Below are positions 34,682-46,800 of a stretch of 64,000 nucleotides of DNA, piece by piece. The translations under genes and the position numbers were made by a program. Position 1 is the first letter of the stretch. Each line of letters begins with the position of its first letter. Source of the stretch: Mycobacterium sp. EPa45 (GTDB lineage Bacteria; Actinomycetota; Actinomycetes; Mycobacteriales; Mycobacteriaceae); the NCBI RefSeq assembly GCF_001021385.1, contig NZ_CP011773.1, positions 2,356,001 to 2,420,000 on the forward strand, read 5' to 3'. Under the pieces are notes generated by a model, which worked only from the letters and a program-made list of their open reading frames with translations, did no database searches and was not told the origin of the DNA.

Positions 34682-37459
34682 GTGGCAGGTAAGGCCCGCG
34701 TACACGAGTTGGCCAAGGAACTCGGTGTCACCAGCAAGGAAGTTCTCGCCCGGCTGAGCGATCAGGGCGAATTCGTCAAGTCCGCGTCATCGACGGTGGA
34801 AGCCCCCGTCGCCCGCCGTCTGCGGGAGTCGTTCGGCGGCGGCAAACCCGACAAGGCTCCGGCCAAGGCCGCTCCGGCGAAGGCCGCCGGAAACGGAGCC
34901 CCGGCACCCAAGCCCGCGCCGGTGTCCGACGCCGTCGCAACCGCGCCGCCTGCGGCGCCCGCACCCAAGCCGGCGGCCCCGGCGCCGGCTGCGCCGCCTC
35001 CCGTGGCGCCACCCGCACCCGCACCTGCGGCTCCGGCCGCGCCTGCGGCATCCGCAGCACCCGCGCCGGCCCGTCCCGCGGCGCCGACGCCCGGTCCGCG
35101 TCCGGGACCGGCCGCGCCGAAGCCGGGCATGCCCCGGCCGCCGCGCGTCGGCAACAACCCCTTCTCCTCGGCCCAGCCGGTCGAGCGTCCTGCACCGCGC
35201 CCGCAGGGCCCCGGCGCCCCACGGCCAGGCCCCGGCGGCCCACGCCCCGGACCGGGCGGCCCGCGTCCCGGCGGTGCCACACCCGGCAACATGCCGCCTC
35301 GCCCGCCCGGCGCCCGACCCGGTGCGCCTGGTCGTCCCGGTGCCCCGCGTCCCGGCGGCGGTCCCCGCCCCGGTGGTGGCGCGGGTGGCGGTCGTCCCGG
35401 TGGTGGCGGTGGCGGTAATTACCGCACCGGCGGTCCCGGTGGCGGCGGCGGCGCCGGCGGCGGAGCTGCTGCCGGTGGCTTCCGCGGCCGTCCCGGTGGC
35501 GGTCCCGGTGGTGGCGGCGGTCGTCCCGGCCAGCGCGGTGGCGCGGCCGGTGCGTTCGGTCGTCCCGGCGGAGCCCCGCGTCGTGGCCGTAAGTCGAAGC
35601 GCGCAAAACGCGCCGAGTACGAGAGCATGCAGGCGCCGGTCGTCGGCGGTGTGCGGTTGCCGCACGGCAACGGCGAGACCATCCGGCTGGCCCGCGGCGC
35701 ATCGCTGTCCGACTTCGCCGAGAAGATCGATGCCAACCCGGCCGCGTTGGTCCAGGCGCTGTTCAACCTCGGCGAGATGGTGACCGCGACCCAGTCGGTC
35801 GGCGACGAGACGCTCGAGCTGCTCGGCGGCGAGATGAACTACGTCGTGCAGGTCGTGTCGCCGGAAGACGAGGACCGCGAGCTGCTGGAGTCCTTCGACC
35901 TCACCTACGGCGAGGACGAGGGCGACGAGGGCGACCTCGAGGTCCGCCCGCCGGTGGTCACCGTCATGGGTCACGTCGACCACGGCAAGACCCGGCTCCT
36001 GGACACCATCCGTCAGGCCAGCGTCCGCGAGGGCGAGGCCGGCGGGATCACCCAGCACATCGGCGCCTACCAGGTGACCGTCGAGCACGACGGTGTCGAG
36101 CGCCCGATCACCTTCATCGACACCCCGGGCCACGAGGCGTTCACCGCCATGCGTGCCCGTGGTGCGAAGGCCACCGACATCGCGATCCTGGTGGTCGCCG
36201 CCGACGACGGCGTCATGCCCCAGACGGTGGAGGCGATCAACCACGCGCAGGCCGCTGATGTTCCGATCGTGGTCGCGGTCAACAAGATCGACAAGGAAGG
36301 CGCCGACCCGGCCAAGATCCGGGCGCAGCTCACCGAGTACAACCTGGTTGCCGAGGACTTCGGTGGCGACACCATGTTCGTCGACATCTCGGCCAAGAAC
36401 GGCACCAACATCGAGGCGCTGGAAGAAGCGGTGCTGTTGACCGCCGATGCGGCACTGGACCTGCGGGCCAACCCCGATATGGAAGCCCAGGGTGTGGCCA
36501 TCGAGGCGCACCTGGACCGCGGCCGCGGCCCGGTGGCGACCGTGCTGATCCAGCGCGGCACGCTGCGGGTCGGCGACTCCGTGGTTGCCGGCGACGCCTA
36601 TGGCCGCGTGCGCCGCATGGTCGACGAACACGGCGAGGATGTCACCGAGGCGTTGCCGTCTCGACCCGTTCAGGTCATCGGCTTCACGTCGGTGCCGGGT
36701 GCCGGTGACAACTTCCTGGTTGTCGACGAGGACCGCATCGCCCGCCAGATCGCCGACCGGCGCAGCGCGCGCAAGCGCAACGCGCTGGCCGCCCGCACCC
36801 GCAAGCGGATCAGCCTGGAAGACCTGGATTCGGCGCTGAAGGAAACCAGCCAGCTGAACCTGATCCTCAAGGGTGACAACTCCGGCACGGTCGAGGCGCT
36901 CGAGGAGGCTCTGCTGGGCATCCAGATGGACGACGAAGTGGAGCTGCGCGTCATCGACCGCGGCGTCGGTGGCGTCACCGAAACCAACGTCAACCTGGCG
37001 TCGGCGTCGGATGCGATCATCATCGGCTTCAACGTCCGCGCCGAAGGCAAGGCCACCGAGCTGGCCAACCGCGAAGGTGTCGAGATCCGGTACTACTCGG
37101 TGATCTACCAGGCGATCGACGAGATCGAGAGCGCGCTCAAGGGCATGCTCAAGCCGATCTACGAGGAGAAGGAGCTCGGCCGCGCCGAGATCCGCGCGAT
37201 CTTCCGGTCGTCGAAGGTCGGCAACATCGCCGGCTGCCTCGTGCAGTCCGGGATCATGCGGCGCAACGCCAAGGCGCGGTTGCTGCGTGACAACGTCGTC
37301 ATCGCCGAGAACCTCACGGTCTCTTCGCTCAAGCGGGAGAAGGACGACGTCACCGAGGTGCGCGAGGGTTACGAATGCGGTCTGACGCTGACGTACTCCG
37401 ACATCAAGGAAGGCGACGTCATCGAGACGTACGAGCTCGTCGAGAAGGAGCGCACCTAA
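34682..37459 (+). CDS. infB: Translation initiation factor IF-2
   Basis: 925 residues, GTG start with TAGGAGATG just upstream. Brings initiator tRNA to the ribosome with GTP. The N-terminal IF2_N segment ([21 protein letters not shown]) is followed by a ~250-residue linker rich in Pro, Ala and Gly (about residues 55-300), a common actinobacterial trait. The second IF2_N region lies near residue 340 and the G domain shows GHVDHGKT at 430-437, DTPGHEAF at about 480 and NKID at about 534. The C-terminal domains end in LKEGD-type contacts ([16 protein letters not shown]). Confidence 0.97.
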   Translation: MAGKARVHELAKELGVTSKEVLARLSDQGEFVKSASSTVEAPVARRLRESFGGGKPDKAPAKAAPAKAAGNGAPAPKPAPVSDAVATAPPAAPAPKPAAPAPAAPPPVAPPAPAPAAPAAPAASAAPAPARPAAPTPGPRPGPAAPKPGMPRPPRVGNNPFSSAQPVERPAPRPQGPGAPRPGPGGPRPGPGGPRPGGATPGNMPPRPPGARPGAPGRPGAPRPGGGPRPGGGAGGGRPGGGGGGNYRTGGPGGGGGAGGGAAAGGFRGRPGGGPGGGGGRPGQRGGAAGAFGRPGGAPRRGRKSKRAKRAEYESMQAPVVGGVRLPHGNGETIRLARGASLSDFAEKIDANPAALVQALFNLGEMVTATQSVGDETLELLGGEMNYVVQVVSPEDEDRELLESFDLTYGEDEGDEGDLEVRPPVVTVMGHVDHGKTRLLDTIRQASVREGEAGGITQHIGAYQVTVEHDGVERPITFIDTPGHEAFTAMRARGAKATDIAILVVAADDGVMPQTVEAINHAQAADVPIVVAVNKIDKEGADPAKIRAQLTEYNLVAEDFGGDTMFVDISAKNGTNIEALEEAVLLTADAALDLRANPDMEAQGVAIEAHLDRGRGPVATVLIQRGTLRVGDSVVAGDAYGRVRRMVDEHGEDVTEALPSRPVQVIGFTSVPGAGDNFLVVDEDRIARQIADRRSARKRNALAARTRKRISLEDLDSALKETSQLNLILKGDNSGTVEALEEALLGIQMDDEVELRVIDRGVGGVTETNVNLASASDAIIIGFNVRAEGKATELANREGVEIRYYSVIYQAIDEIESALKGMLKPIYEEKELGRAEIRAIFRSSKVGNIAGCLVQSGIMRRNAKARLLRDNVVIAENLTVSSLKREKDDVTEVREGYECGLTLTYSDIKEGDVIETYELVEKERT

Positions 37460-37460
37460 G

Positions 37461-40287
<2,827 letters not shown>

Positions 40288-40291
<4 letters not shown>

Positions 40292-40956
40292 CCGGGCGAC
40301 AGCACGGTCTCGGCGATCATGCGGCGAAGCCACTTCCGGTAGCGGGCCACGCTCCAGCCGTCGCGACGCGTCACGCGCAAGAAAGTTTCGACCCCCGACA
40401 GTATCGCGACAGTGCCGACCAGCTCATCGAAGGAGAGGTCGTCGCGGAGCCATCCGCGATCGCGGACAATGGTCAGGATTCGCCGGTTCTGCAGTGTGAC
40501 GCCGGCGAAGAGCTCGCCGAGATACCGATCCAACTCGGGGTCGGACGCCGCCGCTCCGATGAGCGCCTGTGCCATATCGGCGCCACGGTCGTGCAACTCC
40601 GTCTGGTTGGACACCAGGTAGTCCAGCGCCTCATCGCGGTCTGCGATGTCGAGGAACCGGCGTCCCATCTCGAGGTTGAGAAAGTTCTCCTCCCCGGAGA
40701 CGCCGAACGTCGCGTACTCCATGGCCGCCACCATCAGCGCAGCCTTGGGGCCGTGGGCCTGCACCGTTTCAGCCGACACTCCGGCCGCTGCGGCGATCTT
40801 CGCCAGCGTGGTGCGGGCATAGCCGTCGGCCGCGAACAGGTCGGTTGCGGCGGCGACGATGCGCTGCCGCGTTTGTTCGGCCTGCAGTTTGCGCAGATCG
40901 GACCGATAGCGGCGAGGTTGGTGCGGGGGCTTGCCTACATTTGGCTTGGGTGCCAT
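40288..40956 (-). CDS. TetR-family transcriptional regulator
   Basis: 222 residues from ATG 40956. The N-terminal helix-turn-helix is QTRQRIVAAATDLFAADGYA then TTLAKIAAAAGVSAETVQAHG; the C-terminal part is the helical ligand domain. It is divergent from a glycosyltransferase (43-bp gap) and a 15-bp palindrome covers its own -10 box, so it very likely represses itself and the glycosyltransferase. An upstream start at 41154 would overlap the divergent gene. The stop overlaps the dinF end by 4 bp. Confidence 0.87.
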
Positions 40957-40970
40957 AGTAACGAATACTA
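40956..40970. promoter_or_regulatory. Palindromic operator and -10 box between TetR and glycosyltransferase
   Basis: TAGTA (40956-40960) and TACTA (40966-40970) are inverted repeats with 5-bp spacing. On the minus strand TAGTAT (40970-40965) is a TANNNT box 8 nt before the tetR ATG, so a bound repressor would cover the promoter. Confidence 0.6.
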
Positions 40971-40999
40971 GACCACTGGAGTCAAACGCCGGGGGCGGC

Positions 41000-42286
41000 A
41001 TGTCATCGATCATCATCGCCAGCGTGCCGGTGCATGGACACGTCACACCATTACTGGCCGTCGCCCGGAACTTCGTCGACCGCGGTGACGATGTGCGGTT
41101 CCTGACCGGCGCCCGATTCGCTGAGCAGGTGACGGCGACCGGCGCCACCCACATCCCGTTGCCCGCGGACGCCGATTACGACGAGACGGTGCTCTCCACG
41201 TTTCCCCAACGCGTGAAACTGAAGGGCGCCAAAGCTATTGCGTTCGACGTCGAGCACATCTTCGCCACGCCCGCCAAGTCTCAATACCACGCGGTGCTGG
41301 AGGCTCATCGGCAACGCCCGGCCGATGCCGTGCTCACCGACCCGGCGTTCTACGGCGCCGCGCTCCTGACGTCGCATCCGCGCTGCGACCGTCCGGCGTT
41401 CGTCCTGTGCGGCGTTCTACCGTTGGGCTTCCAAAGCCGTGACACCGCGCCATTCGGGATGGGCCTGTCCCCGGCTCGCCGGCTCAACCGGCAGCGCAAC
41501 GCGGCGCTGACAGTGCTCGCCCGGCGTGTGGTGGACGGAGCCAATCGGAAGCTGGATGGCTTCCACCGTGAGATGCATGGCACGGGATTGCCATCGCACC
41601 TGCTGAATTGGGGCAGGCACTTCGATGCGATCGTCCAGTTCACCGTGGAGGCGTTCGAGTATCCACGGTCCGACGCACCCGCGCAGCTGCACTTCGCCGG
41701 TCCGCTGTCGGCCAGCGGCTCGGCGGCGCCGTTACCAGCCTGGTGGGACGAGCTGGATGGGACGCGTCCCGTCGTGCACGTCACGCAGGGCACCGTCGCC
41801 AACATCGATTACAGGCAGCTCATCGGCCCCACCGTGCGCGCACTCGCCGACGAAGACGTGTCGGTGGTGGTGTCCACGGGCGGCCGCCCGGTGGACAGCC
41901 TCCCACCGCTGCCGGCCAACGCTCGCGCTGCCGCTTTTCTGCCTTACGACGAATTGTTGCCGCGGACAGACGTTTACGTCACCAACGGCGGTTACGGCGG
42001 AGTGCAATATGCGCTGCGGTACGGGGTGCCCATCGTGGCGACCGGCGGCAAGGAGGACAAGCCCGAGGTCGGCGCGCGGGTCGCCTGGTCGGGTGTCGGG
42101 CGCCGGATCAGGTCTGAGTACCCGCAACCCGCTGCGCTGCGAGGGGCCATCCTCGACGTGTTGAACTCGCCGCGGTACCGGCAGGCAAGCCAACGTATCG
42201 CCGCCGATATGGCTGTCGCGCCCGGTTTTTCGAAGCTCGCGGAAGTCGTCGACGGACTGGTCGGTGCTGGAGCCCGCGAGTCTTAG
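41000..42286 (+). CDS. UGT-type glycosyltransferase under TetR control
   Basis: 428 residues from ATG 41000 (SSIIIASVPVHGHVTPLLAVA); the upstream start at 40931 would run into tetR. The C-terminal donor-binding region has VTNGGYGGVQYALRYGVPIV then TGGKEDKPEVGARVAWSGVG, the bacterial UGT/MGT pattern (HGG is replaced by NGG). VPVHGHVTP holds the catalytic His. It may glycosylate or detoxify a small compound sensed by the TetR. The end overlaps the convergent methyltransferase by 4 bp. It is a second GT1-type gene in the window and not a close copy of that at 2442. Confidence 0.87.
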   Translation: MSSIIIASVPVHGHVTPLLAVARNFVDRGDDVRFLTGARFAEQVTATGATHIPLPADADYDETVLSTFPQRVKLKGAKAIAFDVEHIFATPAKSQYHAVLEAHRQRPADAVLTDPAFYGAALLTSHPRCDRPAFVLCGVLPLGFQSRDTAPFGMGLSPARRLNRQRNAALTVLARRVVDGANRKLDGFHREMHGTGLPSHLLNWGRHFDAIVQFTVEAFEYPRSDAPAQLHFAGPLSASGSAAPLPAWWDELDGTRPVVHVTQGTVANIDYRQLIGPTVRALADEDVSVVVSTGGRPVDSLPPLPANARAAAFLPYDELLPRTDVYVTNGGYGGVQYALRYGVPIVATGGKEDKPEVGARVAWSGVGRRIRSEYPQPAALRGAILDVLNSPRYRQASQRIAADMAVAPGFSKLAEVVDGLVGAGARES

Positions 42287-42843
42287 CGGTAGGCGATTGC
42301 CGCCCAGCCGAAGTCATTGGTGCGCAAGTCGATTCGCTCGAAGCCTGCCGTGGCCAGCCGGTCTGCCAGCCCCGCCGGGTCAATCGGGTTGTAGGTATCA
42401 CCGTCGTGTGCGGCTTGCATGTCATCGTCACCGATGCCGTCGCTGGCCACCAGCGCCGCACCCGGCCGTAACACCCGGGCCACCTCGGCGAACAACCGAT
42501 CCTGCAGCTCGGCGGTCGGGACGTGGTGCAGCATCGTGAAGCACGCCGCACCCGAGAACCGGCCATCGGGAAACTCCAGTGCGGTGGCGTCGCCGCGGAC
42601 GATCCGCACGGATGACACCTCAGTGAACCGGTCGGTGAGCATGGCTGCCAGCCGCTCGTCGATCTCGACGCACGTCACGCGGGCCATCGACTTGCTCAGC
42701 ACGTCAGTGGCGGCACCGAAACCCGGTCCCACCTCCAGCACGTCGTCCCCGAGGTCGGCGTCGCCGAGCACCCACGGCAGAATCTGTTCGCGCATGATCC
42801 GCCGCCATTCGTCGCTGCCACAGACCTCGTGTGCCTCGTTCAT
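42283..42843 (-). CDS. SAM-dependent class I methyltransferase
   Basis: 186 residues from ATG 42843, with a -10 box 7 nt upstream; longer starts to 42927 cross that box. SAM-binding motif I is DVLEVGPGFGAATDVLSK, then VEIDERLAAMLTDRF (motif II), FSGAACFTMLHHVPTAELQD (motif III-IV) and LRPGAALVASDGIG. It matches the UbiE/Methyltransf_11 group. The substrate is unknown; convergence with the glycosyltransferase hints at no functional link by itself. Confidence 0.87.
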   Translation of the reverse strand: MNEAHEVCGSDEWRRIMREQILPWVLGDADLGDDVLEVGPGFGAATDVLSKSMARVTCVEIDERLAAMLTDRFTEVSSVRIVRGDATALEFPDGRFSGAACFTMLHHVPTAELQDRLFAEVARVLRPGAALVASDGIGDDDMQAAHDGDTYNPIDPAGLADRLATAGFERIDLRTNDFGWAAIAYR

Positions 42844-42850
42844 GCGGGCA

Positions 42851-42856
42851 AGCGTA
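42851..42856 (-). promoter_or_regulatory. -10 box of the methyltransferase (leaderless)
   Basis: TACGCT on the minus strand ends 7 nt before the ATG at 42843, with no ribosome site, and supports the short start. Confidence 0.5.
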
Positions 42857-42945
42857 AATGAGTAGCCCGTCAAATAGGTTGTGCGCCTATGTATCGATTT
42901 TTGCTGAGTTACTTCCGCTGACGTCATTGGTGGGCTATTAATGAC

Positions 42946-45900
42946 GTGGTCGACACATCAAGTCGTTACGGGGGTCTCATGGGTTCGGCTCATCTTGGAA
43001 TTCGCATCGGTTCCGCCGCGTTCGCCATGGGCCTGGGTGTGGCGGTCGCCAGCAACCCTGCGGCAGCGACAGCCGAAGGCCCGGACTCCGGGTCGACCGC
43101 GCATTCCGCGACATCGTCGAATGCAACCGATGCGGCGGATTCGCCCGATTCGCCCCGATCCGGGCCGCGTACCACCGCTTCATCCCGGCGTGCGGCACAG
43201 CAGCGACACGCTGCAGACGATCCCGAGAAGAAGTCCAACCACCAGACCTCGGCAACGCGGCCTGGCGCCGCGAGCCGGGCGGACTCACGAGTGACGACGT
43301 CAGAGGAACCTGCGCGCAACGCGGGGGTCGACGTCGGTGGCCAGGTGAGCCCCGGCGCACAAGGCACTGGAACGGCCGGGTCTTCTGCAACCGATCAGGA
43401 TTTGCCAGCGGTGGCCGCAGCTCCAACCGCTGCATCCGCGCCCGTCGCCCTCCTGACACCGGCCCGGCACGCCGCAGCCGCCGCGATCCGCCCATCGAAC
43501 ATCGTGTCGGGATTCCTGTCCCTGCTGGGGCTGACACCCGGCACTGGCCTACCGTCCTCCCCGGCGCAATTGCTCACCGGCGCACTGGCGCTGGTCAGGC
43601 GGGAGATCGAGGCCTTCGTCAACCAGGTGTCGGCGATGTTGCCCGTCGGGGTGACCCACAGCCTGTCGGCGGGCACCAACGCGACTGCCGCCACCGGCAC
43701 GACGACCACGATCACCTGGGCGTGGGGTGCGAACCCGGTAGTGCCATTCAATCCGGCCACCGACAAACTCGACTTCGGATGGATGCAGGCCAACCAGTTC
43801 ACCGTCGTCGAGCGGTCGGGGTCCGTGGTGATCGGCGTCGTCGACAACAACCACTCCTACACGCTGCAGGGCGTCAGCCTGGGCCAGCTGTCGATGAGCA
43901 ATATCGTCGCCAAAGACGCGGGCACGGTAGCCAAGTGGCAGTCGCTGATCAGCGGCGCGCAAACGGCGCTGCCCAGCGTGTCGGTTGCGGATACCACCGT
44001 GACCGAAGGCAACAGCGGCTCGACCAATGCCGCATTCACGATCACGCTGTCCAAGGCCAGCACCAAACCGGTGACGGTGAGTTACACGACGGCCAACGGT
44101 TCGGCGACCGCCGGGCAGGACTTCACGGCCAGCTCGGGCACCGTGACGTTCGCCGCCGGGCAGGTGTCGCAGGTGGTCAACGTCGGTGTCCTCGGCGACA
44201 CGACCGTCGAGCCGGCCGAGACGTTCAGCGTGACACTGTCGAATCCATCCGGCGCCACGATCGCGAGAGCCACCGCGACGGGCACCATCACCAACGACGA
44301 CGCCGCACCGGTGCTGCCGAGCATCGCGATCGCCGACGCCACCGCGGCGGAGGGCAACAGCGGAAGCGGCTCGATGGCGTTCACGGTGACGCTGTCCAAA
44401 GCGTCGACCACCACGGTCACCCTGAACTACACGACGGCCAACGGCACCGCCACTGCGGGCCAGGACTACACGGCCGGTTCGGGCACGGTCACATTCACGC
44501 CCGGCGTGGTGTCGCAGGTGATCAACGTCGGCGTGCTGGGTGATACGACGGTCGAGCCGACCGAAACATTCACTGTCACACTGTCGAACGCGTCCGGCGC
44601 CACCATCTCCGACGGGTCGGCGGTCGGCACGATCACCAACGACGACACCGCGACGACGCCAGGAACGGGCACGGGAACGGCACAGTGGGGTAGGAGTTTC
44701 TTCGCGCCGTACGTCGATATGGGCGCGTGGCCGGTCCCGAATCTGCTGGCGCTGTCGAAGACTTACGGCAACTCGCTGGTGACGCTCGGCTTCATGCAGG
44801 CCGACCAGAACGGCAACCTCGCATGGGCGGGATTGGCTGCGCTGGAACCAGGTTCGACCACTGAACAGGCGGTCGCCATCAACACCTCGATCGCCACGTT
44901 CAAAGCGGCCGGCGGCGACGTGATGATCTCGTTCGGTGGCGCGTCGGGCACGAGCATCGCCCAGGCGTACGCAGCCAAGGGTAAGAGCGCGCAGGAACTC
45001 GCCAACGCCTACGCCGCGGTCATCGACACCTACGGGGTCACCCACATTGATTTCGACATCGAAGGTGCCGCCGTTGCGGATCCGGCGTCGATCGCGCTGA
45101 ACAGCCAAGCTCTTGCGCTGCTTCAAAAGCAAAAGCCCGAAGTACATATCTGGTACACGCTGCCGGTCCTGCCGACCGGGCTGACTGCCGACGGCCTCAA
45201 CGTTGTCGACTCGGCGGTCAAGGCGGGCGTCAAGCTTGACGGCGTCAACGTGATGGCGATGGACTACGGCGAGTCTGCCGCGCCGACCAGCGGGTCGGGG
45301 GCAAAAACCATGGGCGCGTATGCAATTCAATCCGCTCAGTCAACCTATACCCAGCTGAAATCACTGTATGGCAAGTATGGGCAGAGCTTCGGCTACAGCC
45401 AGATCGGCGTCACCCCGATGCTCGGCGTCAACGACGTCCTGAGCGAGGTGTTCACTGTGGCCGACGCGCAGGCCCTCGAGGACTTCGCCCGCGCCAACGG
45501 CATTGGAATGCTGTCGATGTGGCAGATGCTGCGCGACACCCCGGGAACGTTGGGGCAGGCCAGCACCGGGGCGTCCGGCTTGAGTGATCCGCAGGGTGCA
45601 TTCAGCAAGGTGTTCAACGACTACGGCACGATCAACGTCGTCAACTACGGCAGTACCGGTGGAACCGGAGGCACGGGCGGTACCGGGGGCACCGGGGGCA
45701 CCGGCACCCCGGTGACGGGGGGCACCACGACGACAATCACCTGGGGCTGGGGCAGCAATCCGGTAGTGAGTTTCAATCCGGCGAAGGACACTCTGGACTT
45801 CGTGTGGATGCAGCCCACCGAGTTCGACGTCACCGAGAAGTCAGGTTCGGTCGTGATCTCCGTCGTCGGCAACAATCACACCTACACGCTGCAGGGCGTG

Positions 45901-45996
45901 ACACTGAGTCAGCTGCAGATCGGCAACATCATCGCGAAAGATGCCAGCACCCTGGCGAAGTGGCAGAACCTCATCAACAGCGCGAAAGCCACTTAG
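42946..45996 (+). CDS. Large secreted GH18 chitinase-like protein with Calx-beta repeats and duplicated 84-residue module
   Basis: 1016 residues from GTG 42946; ATG 42979 (GGGGG upstream) gives the usual mycobacterial signal peptide MGSAHLGIRIGSAAFAMGLG ending near AAATA. Order: signal peptide, disordered Ser/Ala/Asp region (~35-200), module 1 (252-335), two 111-residue Calx-beta repeats (342-452, 457-567), GH18 barrel (~580-900) with active-site HIDFDIEG near residue 700, a Gly-Gly-Thr linker (~905-920) and module 2 (927-1010). The D-x-D-x-E catalytic motif is intact, so chitin or another N-acetylglucosamine polymer may be cut. It probably acts at or outside the cell surface. No close relative among the neighbours. 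Confidence 0.85.
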   Translation: MVDTSSRYGGLMGSAHLGIRIGSAAFAMGLGVAVASNPAAATAEGPDSGSTAHSATSSNATDAADSPDSPRSGPRTTASSRRAAQQRHAADDPEKKSNHQTSATRPGAASRADSRVTTSEEPARNAGVDVGGQVSPGAQGTGTAGSSATDQDLPAVAAAPTAASAPVALLTPARHAAAAAIRPSNIVSGFLSLLGLTPGTGLPSSPAQLLTGALALVRREIEAFVNQVSAMLPVGVTHSLSAGTNATAATGTTTTITWAWGANPVVPFNPATDKLDFGWMQANQFTVVERSGSVVIGVVDNNHSYTLQGVSLGQLSMSNIVAKDAGTVAKWQSLISGAQTALPSVSVADTTVTEGNSGSTNAAFTITLSKASTKPVTVSYTTANGSATAGQDFTASSGTVTFAAGQVSQVVNVGVLGDTTVEPAETFSVTLSNPSGATIARATATGTITNDDAAPVLPSIAIADATAAEGNSGSGSMAFTVTLSKASTTTVTLNYTTANGTATAGQDYTAGSGTVTFTPGVVSQVINVGVLGDTTVEPTETFTVTLSNASGATISDGSAVGTITNDDTATTPGTGTGTAQWGRSFFAPYVDMGAWPVPNLLALSKTYGNSLVTLGFMQADQNGNLAWAGLAALEPGSTTEQAVAINTSIATFKAAGGDVMISFGGASGTSIAQAYAAKGKSAQELANAYAAVIDTYGVTHIDFDIEGAAVADPASIALNSQALALLQKQKPEVHIWYTLPVLPTGLTADGLNVVDSAVKAGVKLDGVNVMAMDYGESAAPTSGSGAKTMGAYAIQSAQSTYTQLKSLYGKYGQSFGYSQIGVTPMLGVNDVLSEVFTVADAQALEDFARANGIGMLSMWQMLRDTPGTLGQASTGASGLSDPQGAFSKVFNDYGTINVVNYGSTGGTGGTGGTGGTGGTGTPVTGGTTTTITWGWGSNPVVSFNPAKDTLDFVWMQPTEFDVTEKSGSVVISVVGNNHTYTLQGVTLSQLQIGNIIAKDASTLAKWQNLINSAKAT
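43699..43950 (+). repeat. Module copy 1 of the GH18 protein (84 residues)
   Basis: Begins TTTTITWAWGANPVV and ends VAKWQSLI. It is exactly as long as copy 2 (45724-45975) and aligns without gaps: by hand count 60 of 84 residues are identical. The DxLDFxWMQ, SGSVVIxVVxNNHxYTLQGV and AKDAxTxAKWQ parts are conserved. Confidence 0.8.
43969..44646 (+). repeat. Two tandem Calx-beta repeats (333 bp each)
   Basis: 43969-44301 and 44314-44646 encode two 111-residue units, both running from LPS to NDD (ATAGQD, TVTF, VVNVGVLGDTTVEP or VINVGVLGDTTVEP). The acidic ends fit Ca-binding Calx-beta domains. Confidence 0.8.
45654..45707 (+). repeat. Gly-Gly-Thr tandem linker
   Basis: Short in-frame repeat of GGN-ACC-GGN units encoding (GGT)n between the GH18 barrel and module 2. 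Likely a flexible linker and possibly length-variable between strains. Confidence 0.65.
45724..45975 (+). repeat. Module copy 2 of the GH18 protein (84 residues)
   Basis: Begins TTTTITWGWGSNPVV and ends LAKWQNLI. Ungapped partner of copy 1 at 43699-43950. The two copies bracket the Calx-beta/GH18 core. No known family recognised with confidence; a carbohydrate- or Ca-binding beta fold is possible. Confidence 0.75.
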
Positions 45997-46757
45997 CCAG
46001 AAGTAACTTGGCTGCGGCCGCGCTCGATCACCGAGGCCCGGCTGGCGGCGATGTCGTCACCGGATGTCGCCGCCATCCACTTCTTGGCGGACATCGCCTC
46101 GATCCAGAGCCCGGAGGCGGTCTGGTCCTCGTCGATGCGGTGATACGACGCCAGCAGCGCGCGGACGGCCTTCTGATTGTTGCCGACGATCGAGGTGGCC
46201 ACCGCTCGAGCGGTCGACAGCAGCTCGTCGTGCGCGACGACCTGGGTCACCAGCCCCGCCCGCAGCGCATCGTCGGCGGACAGGTAGTCGCCGGTCAGGC
46301 TCATCCGTCGGGCCAGCCCGACGCCGACCTTCTGTGGCAGCCGCACGCTCAGGCCCCAGGTCGGCAGTAGACCCACCCGGGCGTGGGTGTCGGCGAAACG
46401 AGCGCGCTCGGAGGCGATCAGGATGTCGCAGTAGAGCGCGAGTTCCAGGCCGCCGGTCACGGCGGCGCCGTTGATCGCGCCTATGACGGGCTTGGTCATC
46501 GGCGGCCATTTGGGGGAGATGTCGGGAAGTTCGGTGGTGTCACCGAGCTCCTTGAGATCCAACCCCGCGCAGAACACCGGATCGGCGCCGGTGACGATGA
46601 TGACGTCGACGTTTTCATCGGCGTCCGCTTCGCGCAGGGCGCCGAAGAAACGGCTGCGCAGCGCCGACGAGAGCGCATTGCGCGAATTGGGGCGATTCAG
46701 CGTGACCGTGCGGATGCGGTCGGTGGTCTCAATGAGCAGGATGTCGTCGCCGGTCAT
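45993..46757 (-). CDS. Enoyl-CoA hydratase/isomerase (crotonase family)
   Basis: 254 residues from ATG 46757; a reading from 47585 is not supported. Crotonase-fold features are IRTVTLNRPNSRNALSSAL, the oxyanion hole GADPVFCAGLDLKELGD and KPVIGAINGAAVTGGLELAL, then SERARFADTHARVGLLPTWG. In that last part the residue after GLLP is Thr rather than the Gly-Gly-x of typical hydratases, as in many mycobacterial EchA paralogs, so the catalytic pair cannot be named. It acts on an acyl-CoA in the cytoplasm. The stop overlaps the GH18 protein stop. Confidence 0.87.
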   Translation of the reverse strand: MTGDDILLIETTDRIRTVTLNRPNSRNALSSALRSRFFGALREADADENVDVIIVTGADPVFCAGLDLKELGDTTELPDISPKWPPMTKPVIGAINGAAVTGGLELALYCDILIASERARFADTHARVGLLPTWGLSVRLPQKVGVGLARRMSLTGDYLSADDALRAGLVTQVVAHDELLSTARAVATSIVGNNQKAVRALLASYHRIDEDQTASGLWIEAMSAKKWMAATSGDDIAASRASVIERGRSQVTSG

Positions 46758-46763
46758 AGGCAC

Positions 46764-46769
46764 ACCGTA
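46764..46769 (-). promoter_or_regulatory. -10 box of the enoyl-CoA hydratase (leaderless)
   Basis: TACGGT on the minus strand ends 6 nt before the ATG at 46757. The divergent DUF2277 gene has its own box 24 bp away. Confidence 0.5.
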
Positions 46770-46787
46770 TCGGCCCGCAGATCCGCC

Positions 46788-46793
46788 TATCGT
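46788..46793 (+). promoter_or_regulatory. -10 box of the DUF2277 gene (leaderless)
   Basis: TATCGT ends 7 nt before ATG 46801, with no ribosome site between. Confidence 0.5.
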
Positions 46794-46800
46794 GGGGGTC

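Noticed and set aside
34847..35585. Low-complexity Pro/Ala/Gly tract in infB as a possible repeat expansion
   Set aside because: Long N-terminal linkers of this type are normal in actinobacterial IF-2; codons vary, so it is not a simple DNA repeat.
42844..42945. TAGCCC/GGGCTA inverted repeat in the methyltransferase/GH18 gap
   Set aside because: Only 6 bp and about 60 bp apart; expected by chance in this GC-rich DNA.
43549..45330. 593-residue minus-strand frame and 43722-44543 plus-strand frame in the GH18 gene
   Set aside because: Both are shadows: Arg/Asp/His-rich in the repeats and without initiation signals; the GH18 frame has signal peptide and domain motifs.
45654..45707. CRISPR-like short repeats
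   Set aside because: In-frame 9-nt GGN-ACC-GGN units with no spacers; they encode a Gly-Thr linker.
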